DNA from: Tillus elongatus
Lineage: Eukaryota > Arthropoda > Insecta > Coleoptera > Cleridae
DNA length: 64,000 nucleotides
Assembly (NCBI GenBank): GCA_964006375.1
Contig: OZ023264.1
Location: forward strand, 176,982,010 to 177,046,009
Direction of reading: 5' to 3'
Of the stretch, positions 47,816 to 59,956 are shown one piece after another. The position numbers and the translations under genes are program-made. Numbering within the stretch: the stretch's first letter is position 1; every line of letters starts with the position of its first letter. Under the pieces are notes generated by a model. It searched no databases. It worked only from the letters and a program-made list of their open reading frames with translations, and was not told where the DNA came from.

Positions 47816-48285
47816 AGGTATAAACCATACATCAACGGTACCCAAACTAAATATATACCAGGCATAAAACATACTACCCGAACCAACAATCGTGAAATAT
47901 CGGCCGCAATTATGGAAAATGACAGACGACATGAAATTAAAAATTTGCCAAGTGATTGTTATTTAACTGTGGGATTTATTCGTTTATTTAAATAAACTAT
48001 ATTTGTAGCGTGTTGAACGGCCCCAAATACAGTTTTAGCTCAGCATAGATAATGCTGTCGCATAACATAGTAGAAATGTAAATAAAATCAAGCAAAGTCT
48101 CTATAAAAATGATTCTAAAATAGTTTATTTTATCCTTAAACTTAAACAGACGTCATATAAGACCGAAAGAGGCGTGGGATGTGTTTTAATGGTAAATCTA
48201 CTAATTCTGTAATTAATTGTTACGTATACTTTGAATATAATATCCCGGGAATGAAGCCGATCTACAGTATCACGCAGATAAAACG
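47816..48285. other. No gene recognised
   Basis: Unassigned AT-rich sequence. Confidence 0.4.
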
Positions 48286-48350
48286 TTAATTTACGTAAGC
48301 GCTTGCCTCCTAAGCAGAAGATTACGGGATCGAATCCAGCTCGATGAATG
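48286..48350 (+). other. tRNA-Arg(CCT)-like remnant
   Basis: GTAAGCGCTTGCCTCCTAAGC matches the D-arm end and anticodon arm of tRNAs with a CCT anticodon loop (CTCCTAA). ACGGGATCGAATCC matches a T-arm/B-box. The 5' acceptor and D-stem do not pair, so it is a pseudogene or a SINE head. Confidence 0.4.
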
Positions 48351-48594
48351 TATGTTTTTTATGTTTTATTTTGACATTTGGGGAAATAATAGTGCACAGA
48401 TTCCATACGTTTTGGACAAAATATCACTTTTGTTTAAAACCCCTGAACAAGTTTGTCACCTTTGAGTCTAAAATTATAATTTTGTTATTGTTGATATTGA
48501 AAGAACCGGTTTGATTAGGTTGACTAAAACGAAATCATTCTGCTGATTTTACTCTTTAGCTTAATAGAAAATTGAGTTTTGGGGATTTTTCTCA
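48351..48594. other. No gene recognised
   Basis: Unassigned. Confidence 0.35.
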
Positions 48595-48800
48595 AAAGAG
48601 GTTAGAAGACAATATTTTTTGATAATAGAGAGATATCGATGGTAACACTTTCGAAAGAATTTTTCAAATGTGCGCGTACTAGCACCTCTAAAATCGATCT
48701 TCAAGGTCTGTGTAAGGTTAAAGTATTAACTTACTAATATGTCAGTGTACATTTCTTATGAAAATTCGCTACTATAATGCACTTGCTGCGTCCAGGGTTT
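48595..48800 (-). repeat. Family A right arm and family B end
   Basis: ATAGAGAGATATCGATGG, then GTGCGCGTACTAGCACC, then CTATAATGCACTTGCTGCG near 48773. Confidence 0.65.
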
Positions 48801-49765
48801 TTTTTAAATGTGTTGTGGTGATTTGGATTTCTCAAAGTGTACGTATCAGTGCTCATCACAGGTTTCAATCTTCACCTAGTTAAATTATGCATAAGTACCC
48901 ATCTTTTGATATGAGTTGCATAATATCTTTACGAGGAGACAATCCTGAAATATATTCTAACGCATAGATTCATTTTGCTGCACCCTGTATATATTTGTTA
49001 CGTATTTTTTCAATTTAAAACTCTTATATAAAACAGGTTAGGACAGTGTAACGGTGCGGGCTTACGAGCCATTTACTTTTGTTTAAAACAAAGCATTATG
49101 ACCGTAAACTCTAATTATTATTATTATTAAGAAAACTTGTGTGAATATTTATTTAGGTTATTTTTAAAATAGGGAACGTCCAAGCGGCAGGACGTGTATT
49201 CAAAAACTACCCCTGGTTACATTGAAAGAAAATATTTCTGTTTAACGACCGTCAAGGGAGGTCTTGCGTGATATTTATTTGGAACACTATGACCGAGCAT
49301 TTGGGATCAAATTCGCAAAATTTTACTATATATTCAGCCTTAGCGTATACCCAGTGACGAAACGCGTCACAATCATGTTATATTAAAATGTTAAAACAAA
49401 CTCTGGTTTGGGGTTTTTATACTAAGAATAAAACCCAGTATCTAGTTTTAAAATTACTTTAATACAAAAATAAAATTTATACCAACATTTTAACGGTACA
49501 ATAAATTTTAAATAATTAGTTAATCCAGAGGTTTCCTTTAGTTATAATTATGGCAAAAATTTGAGGAAGGTTCTGTCTACAACAGACTTAAATTCACCAT
49601 CCTCGTAATTCAAATTCTAGTGTTAATTGAACATAATGGTGTGGAGGGTTTTTCTAATCTTTAGGGAAAAACTAAATTTTATGCCAAAGTGACACCGGTA
49701 ATAATTGGTTCAGTATTTAGTCTGCCAATTGGGGTCGCAGCGCTGAGAGGATAAAGGCCTATACG
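48801..49765. other. No gene recognised
   Basis: Possibly single-copy sequence; no coding region or RNA gene supported. Confidence 0.45.
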
Positions 49766-49769
49766 ACTC

Positions 49770-49995
49770 ATTAAACAACATGCAATCCACAAAAGAAAAA
49801 GTCCGTGGGAGTCATGTCTTGAGACCTAGGAGGTCATTCAATCCGTCATAATCTCTGCAAATTCATTGAATCGGACCCCTTCGTCCAATCCATTGCCCTG
49901 AAAATTTGTGATTTAAGAAAACACGAACTCGCTCACCCAAATGGGGTAGAGCACCATCTTGTTGATACCAGACATCTTGGTGCAAAGTTTGCAGA
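49770..49995 (-). pseudogene. Tc1/mariner-like transposase fragment
   Basis: The minus-strand frame gives NLQTLHQDVWYQQDGALPHL (second catalytic Asp), GERVRVFLNHKF, QWIGRRGPI and, after a break, PPRSQDMTP with TDFFFCG (third Asp position). It is a third subfamily related to the transposases at 13.2, 26.6 and 38.8 kb. Only about 70 codons survive. Confidence 0.7.
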
Positions 49996-50339
49996 TTCAT
50001 TGGAGTTGGTTTAACTTATTTTATTTTGGTACAATTTAATAAGCACACTTGGAGAACCCAAATCACCACAACACATTTTTAAAAACCTGACGATCGTTTC
50101 ACTAAGTCAGCGTCGCCTGAGGATGAATAATTCTAAATATGTTATATCCACAACTCTATTTATATTCTTCTGGGGGTAATCGGCCACTAACGATTTGGGG
50201 AGGTTCAACGACACCAAAATTAACATCTTTCGTTTGGCAGAAATATCCGTATTATTTTATTATCTATCGGACGTGCTTTGCCGGTATTTATTTTATAAAG
50301 CAATCTATCAGGAGACTGTCCATAGGCGGCGGAGCGAGA

Positions 50340-52125
50340 TTCATACTTCTTCTTCTTCTTTCGGTGCCATATCAGGTCCCCCTAACGTTGGCAATTACAT
50401 TGGCGAGTTGTTCGCGGTTTTCGGCTAATCTGAATAGTTGTTCGGCACTGCGTATTCCAGTCCAATCGCGAATGTTCTTTTGCCATGACATCTGTTTCCT
50501 TCCAATTCCTCGGCTGCCTTCGATTTTACCTTTCATTATAAGCTGGAGCACCTTGTATCGGTCTCCCCTAAGAACATGTCCTAGGTATGATATCTTTTGC
50601 ACCTTAATAGTGACAAATAATTCACGGACGGCATTGGCTCTATTTAATACTGCTTCGTTGGTCTGCATAGCTGTCCAGGGTATTCGAAGCATTCTTCTGT
50701 GCAACCACATCTCAAACGCTTCCAGTCGACTGATCGTAGCAGCCCTCAGAGTCCAGGTCTCGGCTCCATACAACAACACGGACCAAATGTAACATTTGAT
50801 CATTCTTTGACGCAATCTTAGGTTTAAGTTGTCGTTAGAGAAAAATGATTTCATTCTCATGAAAGCTGTGCGCGCTGTTCCAATTCTGCACTTTATCTCT
50901 TTATCAGTGTCTAGATGTGATATAACAACCAAGGTATTTGAACTGGGTAACTCACTCAATGTTTTGTTGGTCTATCTGTAGGGAAGCATCGGCGTGCGGT
51001 TGGCGACTGACTATCATAAATTTTGTCTTATTGAAATGTATTTTCAAACCCATTTCCCCTCCTGTCGTGTTTACACTATCCAACAACTCTTGAAGGCCCC
51101 GGACACTATCGCACAAGATGACCGTATCGTCGGCATATCGAATGTTATTAAAAAGTTCACCGTTAATCTTTACTCCAAGGTCTTTATCTTGCACAGCCTT
51201 CTTAAATATTGTATCCGAGTATATGTTGAACAATAGCGGGGAGAGAATGCATCCCTGTCTGACGCCTCGTTGAATGCGACATTCATCGGTTAGTCTTCCA
51301 TCGATTCGGACCACTGCTTTCTGCTTCCAATATAAGTTCTCTATGATTTTCAGATCTCTATAATCGATTCCCAAAGTTCTTAGTATGTTTAAAAGTGTTC
51401 CAAGCTGAACCGTATCGAAGGCTTTTTCATAGTCTATGAAACACACATAAATATCCTTGCGTTGGTCACGACACTTTTGAAGAAGTATATTTAGGGAAAA
51501 AAGTGCTTCCCGGATGCCTAGTGCATTCCTAAAGCCATACTGCGTCTCATCCAGGTCCTCCTCGCACCGACTTCTCATCCTTCCATGTATTATGCGAAGA
51601 AACACCTTTAATGTATGACTCATCAGGCTAATTAATCTACATTCCACACTTCTTTGCTCGCTGTTTTTTCGGAAGTGCCACAAAAACAGACTTCAACCAT
51701 TCTTCGGGTATTTCACCAGTAGTATATATATATTGTTAAAAAACTTAACCAAAGCATTGATGTGAACCTCGTGGATCATCTGTAAGAGCTCTGCTGGGAT
51801 GTTATCTGGACCAGTTGCTTTCTTGGTTTTGGCTGATTTTATGGCATGAAGAACTTCGGATTTTAAAATTTCTGGCCCTTCGTCTTGATTTGCATTACCC
51901 TGCATGTTTGGCCTGTCATCTTCAAACAATTCAGTCACATATTTACTCCATACTTTAAGAATTTCTCTTTCATCAATAATAGCTTTTCCCGTGCTATCCA
52001 CTAGCATGTTAGTGGTTTTCTTGTTATACAAGCGCCAGCAACCTCCCGGACTTTCTTGTACATGTTAAACGTGTCATGCTTCCTTTCAAACTCTTCCATT
52101 TTCCGACATCTATCAGTCATTCAGA
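50340..52125 (-). mobile_element. RTE-clade LINE, 5'-truncated
   Basis: Minus-strand linker, RT and C-terminal region of an RTE-type LINE; the AP endonuclease is missing. The 3' end at about 50340 contains a GAAGAA-type run (minus strand). On the 5' side it stops beside a PLE fragment near 52130. Confidence 0.85.
50372..52115 (-). pseudogene. RTE reverse transcriptase, nearly complete but broken
   Basis: Order: KMEEFERKHDTFNMYKKVRE, TGPDNIPAELL, then a 243-codon frame (50952-51683). That frame has QYGFRNALGIREALFSL, CFIDYEKAFDTV (motif A), QRGVRQGCILSPLLFN (motif B) and IRYADDTVIL (motif C). A second frame (50372-50959) has YIWSVLLYGAETWTL, FEMWLHRRMLRIPW, KISYLGHVLRGD and RKQMSWQKNIRDWTG, which are RTE signatures. 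Defects: a frameshift near 51690, a TGA after QNIE near 50950 and a one-base shift just beyond. The RT catalytic residues are all present, making this the best-preserved RT here. Confidence 0.87.
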
Positions 52126-52135
52126 TTCATACATG

Positions 52136-52385
52136 TTTTATTATTACTATATTCGCCTCATTAACGTGGTGATTATTACTATATTCAACTCATTAACGTG
52201 GTGATTATTATCCCAAATATGTCGGGCGACGGAAGATCTATCTATAATACTTAATTGTGCTAAATGTTCTTTGAATCTAATACTTTTGTTTGTCAGACGT
52301 ATTTAAGATTACAATCTTTACAACCTATTTCGTAAATTCCCTGCATTTTGGCCGTACTATCCTTGGCTTGGCAATCTTCGTTAAA
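52136..52385 (-). pseudogene. PLE-3: GIY-YIG endonuclease fragment
   Basis: Minus-strand translation: NEDCQAKDSTAKMQGIYEIG, then CKDCNLKYV-stop-QTK and, shifted, RFKEHLAQLSIIDRSSVARH, IWDNNHHVNE. GIYEI, the CxxC pair and YVxQT are the diagnostic PLE GIY-YIG features. The Gly of YVGQT is a TGA stop, and a one-base shift follows. A 36-bp tandem duplication (52139-52210) lies at its 3' side. Confidence 0.8.
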
Positions 52386-52439
52386 AAAATTCTTTGCAAA
52401 TTTTCATGCATTTTTTTAAAATTTTTGCCAAAAATCTTT

Positions 52440-52730
52440 TTGTGTATAATTATATTTTAGCAGGTGCGTAAATAACTTGGCGGGGTTCGTTGTCCAGGAA
52501 AATCGACCAGTTTTTTCAGGAACATTTTAAGTTTATTTTCGTAAAATTATGGTCCTTTTTCAAACAATAAAGTTATTTTGATGAAATAAGGTACACTGTT
52601 TCTACTATATATGTAGGTTATACAAAATTTGATGCCTTTTATTTAAAAAAGACATATTTGCCATTACAAACATTTTAATGAAAATTCACTACCATAAAGC
52701 ACTTGCTGCGACAAGACTCTTCTTTAATGC
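52440..52730. repeat. Family B right half
   Basis: TTCGTTGTCCAGGAAAATCG, CTACTATATATGTAGGTTAT and GCACTTGCTGCGACAAG at 52698. The left TIR is not visible. Confidence 0.6.
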
Positions 52731-52790
52731 TAGAATCGCCTTCTTATTCTGTTCACTAGCCGGAAAATATTAAAAACTTCTTTTTACTAC

Positions 52791-52914
52791 CTAACACTTT
52801 TTTAAATATTTCAGCGTGAGAAGCAAACCGGTAACAGTAAATCATAAACGATATGATCATGACATCGATCAGAATGTGCACCAATGCGAGAAATGCCTTT
52901 TCTTCTTGGGATTC
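52791..52914 (-). CDS. Candidate host exon, membrane protein (tentative)
   Basis: On the minus strand a branch-like CTAAT and pyrimidine-rich TCTTTGTCTCTAAG precede the open segment ESQEEKAFLALVHILIDVMI, with ISFMIYCYRFASHAE next. It ends before GTAGTA. The middle 20 residues are strongly hydrophobic, like a membrane helix. It starts in phase 0, compatible with the phase-0 end of the segment at 56277-56497. Together they could be consecutive exons of a multi-pass membrane protein such as an insect chemoreceptor. This is inference; no family motif is decisive. It may be chance or a pseudogene. Confidence 0.3.
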
Positions 52915-53280
52915 CTTAGAGACAAAGATATCATTAGTTAAAACTGTGGAGATTACGTAATAATAATTATATAAATATAAACTTATCAATAAAAGCCATT
53001 GTTTCAACTTACTTAATATATAATCAATTATTTATGTAATCAAAATTACAAAAGAATAAAGCTGGTAAATGAGTTTTGAACCATGTCAAGAATACTCGAC
53101 TGAAGAGAAGCTATGAAAATCCTAATTATAAAAAACAATACTAAATAACTTACAGTTGTGTTTTATTGTACAATAACAATAATTAATAATCCATTGAAAA
53201 CTCAATAAAAGAGGGGGAAGAAGATATAAAAGAGGTTTATGGGTTCAAAATGTATGAAAACTTTTACAGGCAAATATTTT
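52915..53280. other. No gene recognised (possible intron)
   Basis: Unassigned AT-rich sequence; would be intronic if the two candidate exons belong together. Confidence 0.35.
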
Positions 53281-54960
53281 TAAATGCAAGTAAAAAATCT
53301 CTGAACGTAGCAAGCGCGTTATGGTAGCGAAATTTCTTTAAAATATTTTTAATAGCAGGTTCGGGAGCTAAACTGCAAATTTACCGAAAATTCGCCACCA
53401 AAACGAACTTACTGCGTCCAGATTTTTTTTCTTACAAACGCATCATATTTCCATAAAAAATGCAAAAATGCATTAACGAATTTGTTCTACGAAAATTAGT
53501 TTTAAAAAAATTATACACCCCTACTCACTCCTGGTCCTGTAACTTCCTTGGGGAGTGTGAACAAGAAATTTTCCTTTGGGGTTTGTGGATCCAGGCGGGT
53601 GGGGGACTAGGCAGGTTTCTGAAAACAATTTTTTGAAAAGCGTTCGGGAGCTAAACTGCAAATTTACCGAAAATTCGCTACCAAATCGCACTTACTGCGC
53701 CCAGATTTTTTTCTTACAAACGCATCATATTTCGACAAAAAATGCAAAAGTGCATTAACGAATTTGTTCTATGAAATTTAGCTAAAAAATATGCACCCCT
53801 ACTCACTCCTGGTTCGGTAACTTCCTTGGGGATGTGAACAAGACATTTTTCTTGGGGTTTGTGGATTCAGGGGGGCCCTAGGCAGGTTTCTGAAAACAGT
53901 TTTTTGAAAAGAGTTCGGGAACTAAACTGCAAATTTACCGAAAATTCGCTACCAAAACGCACTTACTGCGTCCAGTTTTTTTCTTACAAACGCATCATAT
54001 TTCGATAAAAAATGCAAAAATGCATTAACGAATTTGTTCTACAAAAATTAGCTAAAAAAAATTTATGCACCCTGGTAAACAAGATATGTTTTGGGGGAAT
54101 AGGGGTGCTGTGCGGTGTAGGCAGGGTTTAAGGGGAATATCGCTACCAAATCGCACTTACTGCGCCCAGATTTTTTTCTTACAAACGCATCATATTTCGA
54201 CAAAAAATGCAAAAGTGCATTAACGAATTTGTTCTATGAAATTTAGCTAAAAAATATGCACCCCTACTCACTCCTGGTCCGGTAACTTCCTTGGGGATGT
54301 GAACAAGACATTTTTCTTGGGGTTTGTGGATTCAGGGGGGCCCTAGGCAGGTTTCTGAAAACAGTTTTTTGAAAAGAGTTCGGGAACTAAACTGCAAATT
54401 TACCGAAAATTCGCTACCAAAACGCACTTACTGCGTCCAGTTTTTTTCTTACAAACGCATCATATTTCGATAAAAAATGCAAAAATGCATTAACGAACTT
54501 GTTCTACAAAAGTTAGCTAAAAAAAAAATTATGCACCCTGGTAAACAAGATATGTTTTGGGGGAATAGGGGTGCTGTGCGGGGTAGGCAGGGTTTAAGGG
54601 GAATATGGCTTCAAGATGTGCAAAAGACAACATTCAAGCCCGTTTTATTCGCATTTTCTGCTCATATTTTCTTTTTACTACCCACCCCGCCCAGCACCCC
54701 TATTCACTCCTGGTCCCCTAACTTCCTTGGGGGGTGTGAACAATAAATTTTTCTTGGGTATTGTGGATCCAGGGGGGGGGGTAGGCAGGTTTCTGAAAAC
54801 AGTTTTTTGAAAAGCGTTCGGGAGCTAATCTGCAAATTTACCGAAAATTCGCTACCAAAACGCACTTACTGCGTTCAGATTTTTTTCTTATAGACGCATC
54901 ATATTTTGATAAAAAAATGCGAAAATGCATTAACAAATTTGTTCTACGATAATTAGCTAA
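53281..54960 (+). repeat. Array of family B/C hybrid units
   Basis: Repeated blocks: GTTCGGGAGCTAAACTGCAA, ACCGAAAATTCGCTACC, CGCACTTACTGCG, CTTACAAACGCATCATATTT, ACCCCTACTCACTCCTGG and GGCAGGTTTCTGAAAACA. Anchors GTTCGGGA at about 53361, 53643, 53915, 54379 and 54818 show alternating unit lengths. Family C right ends are fused to family B ends through the CTGCAAATTTACCGAAAATTC junction. Non-coding. Confidence 0.82.
53676..54606 (+). repeat. 465-bp recent tandem duplication
   Basis: 53676-54140 and 54141-54605 are nearly identical (GCTACCAAATCGCACTTAC starts both). The junction is visible at 54139-54141, where GGGGAATAT jumps to CGCTACC instead of the expected GGCTTC found at 54605. It is one of the youngest rearrangements in the window. 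Confidence 0.88.
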
Positions 54961-55441
54961 AAAAATATAGACCGTTAAACCATAAACTTAACTAAACCTA
55001 CAAATAAATATCCAAAAAGCCACCAAACTTAACTAAACTGACAGCCAAAGCATCAGAGAAAGAGTCTAAATAGATATTCTGCAAATATTTTAGTAAAATG
55101 ATGGGCAATGACGGTTGAATCTGAAAGCTAAGGGTTTGCAGAACACTCTTCTTGCAACATTTTCTTTTCACAAACGGTATTTGTTGCACATTCTTTGCCT
55201 AAACATTGCCAATTTTGACGTTTAAAATTGCGAGTTTGACGTTTTGAGGTAAACTCCAAAATTTGTTGCTTTAACTGCCCATAACTTCTTTGTCTGAATT
55301 TTTTTTATAAAGAAAACACAAAATTTTCCGGGAAAACCAGGTCCGATTTTTCTGGCTAACGAACTTATCCAAGCCACTTGCAAAAGGAAGTTACTCTGCA
55401 AATTTTATCAAGATCGGTCTATTATTTTTTGAGTTATCGGT

Positions 55442-55520
<79 letters not shown>

Positions 55521-55565
55521 ACAGATCTCCCCATAAGCGAATTAAAAAAAAATCGCTAAAAAGTC
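54961..55565 (+). repeat. Family A modules, left arm and TA core
   Basis: AGCATCAGAGAAAGAGTC, ATGACGGTTGAATC, TCTGGCTAACGAACTTATCC, GAGTTATCGGTCGG, TA 55444-55518, then AACACAGATCTCCCC and TCGCTAAAAAGTC, which joins the next family B TIR. Confidence 0.78.
55444..55518. repeat. (AT)n microsatellite
   Basis: TA tract of about 75 bp. Confidence 0.95.
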
Positions 55566-56250
55566 TGGACGCAGCAAGTGCGCTATGGCAGTGAATTTTT
55601 ATAAAAATGCTTTGAATATCAAATATGTCTTTTTAATGCAAGCAGTCATCAATTTGGTTACCGGTATAACCTATATAGTAGAAACAATGTGTCATATTTT
55701 ATCAAAATAACTTATTGTTTGAAAATATACAAAAATTTTCCGACAATAAACTTTAAATGTTGGTTTCCTAGCCAACAAACCTTAGGTTAATAGCAAATAT
55801 AGTTATTGAAATTTGAAGCATTTAATGAAATTTTGCTACCAAAACGCACTTACTGCGTCTCGATTTTTTTCTTACAAACATATTTCGATAAGAAATGCAA
55901 TAAAATAAGGCTGTTCGAAAAAAAATTGCAGGGATCACCAACGACTTATGGGCCAGCCGGTGATTGCCAAAATAATTTTATAAGATGCAGCTTAAGACAC
56001 CCTATAATTAACGTATACAAGTATAATAACAATTATATTGAGCTTTACCGTCGAAATGCGTCACCCTGTATATATGTAAACAGATAAAAACTGTACGTAA
56101 ACCCGGATATGGATTTCGGGGGGCCTAGTTTGCGCTCATTTGAAGAAAAAAAATTTAAATTCTAAAGTCGCGGTCTCCTCGAATTTTTTGTACGAAAATT
56201 AGCTAAAAATTATAGATCGTTAAACCATAAACTTAACTAAAACTACCGCC
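55566..56250 (+). repeat. Family B foldback and downstream modules
   Basis: TIR CTGGACGCAGCAAGTGCG at 55565 and CGCACTTACTGCGTC at 55844; then CACCAACGACTTATGGGCC, GACACCCTATAATTAACG and ACCCTGTATATATG. Further right-arm blocks (GGGGCCTAGTTTGCGCTC) follow to 56210. Confidence 0.75.
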
Positions 56251-56276
56251 AAAGCATCAGAGAGAAAATAACTAAC

Positions 56277-56497
56277 CTGTTGCATATCAGCCCTTTTTGT
56301 AAAACTTCGATCCTTTATATGTGTTGATAAAACATAACAAACACTGTTTAGTCCACCTACCAACATTAATAAAGGAATAATTTGCACTTGTATATAAAAA
56401 TTTCCCAAATAACACAAATAATTTGTCGACTGAAACAGATAAACATATAAACAATCTAATACCATACAATAAACGTCAGTTAAAGCGTGTAACAGAC
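56277..56497 (-). CDS. Candidate host exon, membrane protein (tentative)
   Basis: An open minus-strand segment runs from a possible acceptor (GCGCAG at 56498) to a good donor CAACAG|GTTAGT at 56276. It encodes about 73 residues. Two hydrophobic stretches, VYCMVLDCLYVYLF and VQIIPLLMLVGGLNSVCYVL, are followed by a basic segment IKDRSFTKRADMQQ, like two membrane helices and a loop. It is not part of any repeat family seen here. Upstream of the acceptor the frame meets a stop, so it cannot be much longer. The acceptor has a poor pyrimidine tract. A chemoreceptor-like gene is one possibility. Confidence 0.3.
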
Positions 56498-56877
56498 CTG
56501 CGCAATAATATCAAATGTTCCGTTGCGGGGAAACGACATACTAGATCTCATATAAGCCAGGTTTGTCATTGTCAATGAAACGCGGTGATATTAATAATAA
56601 ATGTTTCAAATTTGAATATCTCAATTTTCTGTACACCTAGAAAACTGAATTTTGGCACAGAATTAGGTCTTTCCCAAAGCAATATGTACACCAAATTTCA
56701 TCGAAATATCTTTGTAATTTTCGGAGAAAAAAATTTTTTCGGAAGAAAACTCTAAAGTTTCCCGGAAAACTTTGTCCGATTTTCCTGGCTAACGAACTCA
56801 TTCAAGCTATTAATAAAAGAAAGGCACTTGCCGAGTTTCATCAAAATCGGTTAACTATTTTTTGAGTTATCAGTTGG

Positions 56878-57607
<730 letters not shown>

Positions 57608-57735
57608 CGAAACTGACCCCGGGTATGGGTTCTAGGGGTCCTAGTTCGCGTTCATTTGAAAAAAAAATTGCAAAGTCGCACAATCGATACCTCTCTATTA
57701 GTGATTTTTTTTAAATAAAAATTCACTAATAGTGC

Positions 57736-58870
57736 GGCAAATTGAATCATAACTTCCATATCCGCGTTAAAATCTACTCGCCTCAGAAAGACTTTTTCAT
57801 GAAATGAATTTGGAGTCCATGGCTTAACTGAAAAGAAAATATTCATATTTCTGTACTTAAAAACTTCTGATTTGATATATTATTCGATTTTTAATAGATA
57901 AATGTAAGTTTTCCCCAAGTTCCCTTATCCTTACACTCAATAATCTAATGTCATTTTCTTTCGAAACTAAATTCATAATCTACCCCTTCACCTTTACCCC
58001 TACTTCAATTTCATCACAGAATCTCAGAATACCGGATGAGTGATAACAGTGGAAGTTTTCTAATAAACAAACCGTGAAACGTTATATTACTCGAGTTTTA
58101 ACGAAAAAATGTTAATTTTCACCAAATAAACCCCTTATTTATCCCCTAGACACTGGAACAATTTTAACACACAAAAATTCGAGCTGTTAGTTTATCGGGT
58201 GCTAACTGTATACCAAATTTGAAGACAATATTGCAATTCGTTCGAAAGTTACCGTGTCTATTAACAGTCAGACATACAGACCGATAAACAAACAAAAATC
58301 GTTTTCAAATCATGTTTTCTATATGCTTTGACACTTTTACGCCATTTTAGTCTAAAAAAAAATTTTTATTTTTGTCACCGATTTCCTCACGTATTGACGA
58401 TGTTGAAGTAGGTTATCATCAACATTAATAACAATTATCTTCATTCATAAGAACAAAATAGTGCTGCAAATTGAATCATAACTTTCACATAGCTGTGATA
58501 ATTTATTCCCTTCAGAAACGCATTCTCATGGAATGAATTTAGGGCCCATGACTCAACAACAATGAAAATATTTGTATTCCTGTACCCATAAACTTTTGAA
58601 ACGTTATGTTACTCGAGTTTCATTGAGCAAAATGTCCATTTTCATCCTTGATTTATCCCCTACTCCCAGAAGCGATCTTACCCAAAAACAATTCGAAGCG
58701 TTCCTTTGTCGGGTGCTAACTGGATACTAAGTTTGAAGATGACATCTCAATTCGTTCGAAAGTTATTGCGCCTAGTAACAGACAGACGCACAGGCCGACA
58801 GACAAAAACATTTTCGTTTCAGAATCAAGTTTTCTATATGTTTTGAGACTTTTTACGTCATTTTAGAAAA
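57736..58870 (+). repeat. Family D repeat, two partial copies in tandem
   Basis: GCAAATTGAATCATAACTT at about 57734 and 58456, ACGTTATATTACTCGAG at 58079 and ACGTTATGTTACTCGAG at 58602. GGGTGCTAACTG at 58198 and 58710, GTTCGAAAGTTA at 58239 and 58755, then CAGACA-rich stretches and TTTTCTATATGCTTTGA. Non-coding; a third partial copy is at 14060-14420. Confidence 0.75.
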
Positions 58871-58875
58871 ACAGA

Positions 58876-58985
58876 TTTATGTGGAAGCCATAGGCATACC
58901 ACATGGCTCAGTGGTTTCGATTTTGCTAAATTTATGTGGAAGCCATAGGCATATCACATGGCTCAGTGGTTTCGATCACTTGAGT
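58876..58985 (+). repeat. 55-bp tandem duplication
   Basis: TTTATGTGGAAGCCATAGGC starts at 58876 and again at 58931, with one difference (ACC/ATC). It sits at the 5' edge of the mariner remnant. Confidence 0.88.
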
Positions 58986-59637
58986 ATGAGAAAGCTATAC
59001 GCAAGATGGGTGCCGCGTTTGCTCACAATCGACCACAAACGGAATCGTGTGACAACTTCGAAGGAGTGTTTGGCGTTGTTCAACCGCAATAGGGACGAGT
59101 TTTTGCGCTGTTTCGTAACCGTGGACGAAACCTGGATTCACCACAACACGGCGCCGAAGAAGGTCAACGTAGGTTTGTCAGCGAATAAAGTCATGGCGAC
59201 CGTTTTTTGGGATGCACGCGGTATAATCCACATTGATTACCTTCAAAAGGGAAGAACAATCAATGGCGAATATTATACCAACTTATTGGACCAATTCAAT
59301 GACGATTTGAAGAAAAAACGACCGCATTTGGCCAAGAAAAGTTATTTTCCACCAAGACAATGCAAGGGTGCACGCATGCGGAGTCTCCATGGCGAAATTG
59401 CATAAATTGGGCTACGAATTGCTCCCTCATCCTCCCTCCCTATTCTCCGGATTTAGCCCCAAGTGACTATTCCTTGTTTCCAAACTTAAAGAAATGGATA
59501 GGCGGAAAACGATTTGACTCCAATGATGAAATCATCTCACAAACAAATACCTATTTTGAGAACCTCGACAAATCTTATTTTTGGAAGGGATAAAAAAGTT
59601 GGAGAAACGTTGGACGAAGTGTATAGAGCTCAAAGGA
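58973..59637 (+). pseudogene. mariner DD34D transposase, broken
   Basis: HLSMRKLYARWVPRLLTIDH, FLRCFVTVDETWIHH (Asp 1), VMATVFWDARGIIHIDYL, then a frameshift near 59345 in a T/A run. The next frame reads FHQDNARVHACG (Asp 2), LGYELLPHPPYSPDLAPSD and YSLFPNLKKWIGGKRF (Asp 3 in PSDY). The frame shifts again near 59590 and continues KLEKRWTKCIELKGDYVEK to a TAA near 59650. All three catalytic Asp codons survive but lie in two frames. The first 100 or so residues, which bind the TIR, are missing. Confidence 0.88.
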
Positions 59638-59713
59638 GACTATGTTGAGAAATAAAATTATTTTTTGCCAAAAAACCTGTGTTTCATTGAAAAAGTCACG
59701 GACTTATTGACCC

Positions 59714-59719
<6 letters not shown>
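58973..59719 (+). mobile_element. mariner element, 5'-truncated
   Basis: The catalytic and C-terminal part of a mariner transposase is followed by the 3' end. The end reads GTCACGGACTTATTGACCCG and finishes with CCCTCCTG before TATATA, consistent with TA targeting. The 5' TIR and DNA-binding domain are absent. The right side is a TA tract inside a family A copy. Confidence 0.88.

Positions 59720-59956
<237 letters not shown>

Noticed and set aside
48286..48350. Functional tRNA-Arg gene
   Set aside because: Anticodon and T-arm resemble tRNA but the acceptor and D stems do not pair.
50139..50792. 217-codon plus-strand frame
   Set aside because: Antisense to the RTE C-terminal region, whose minus-strand translation has clear family motifs.
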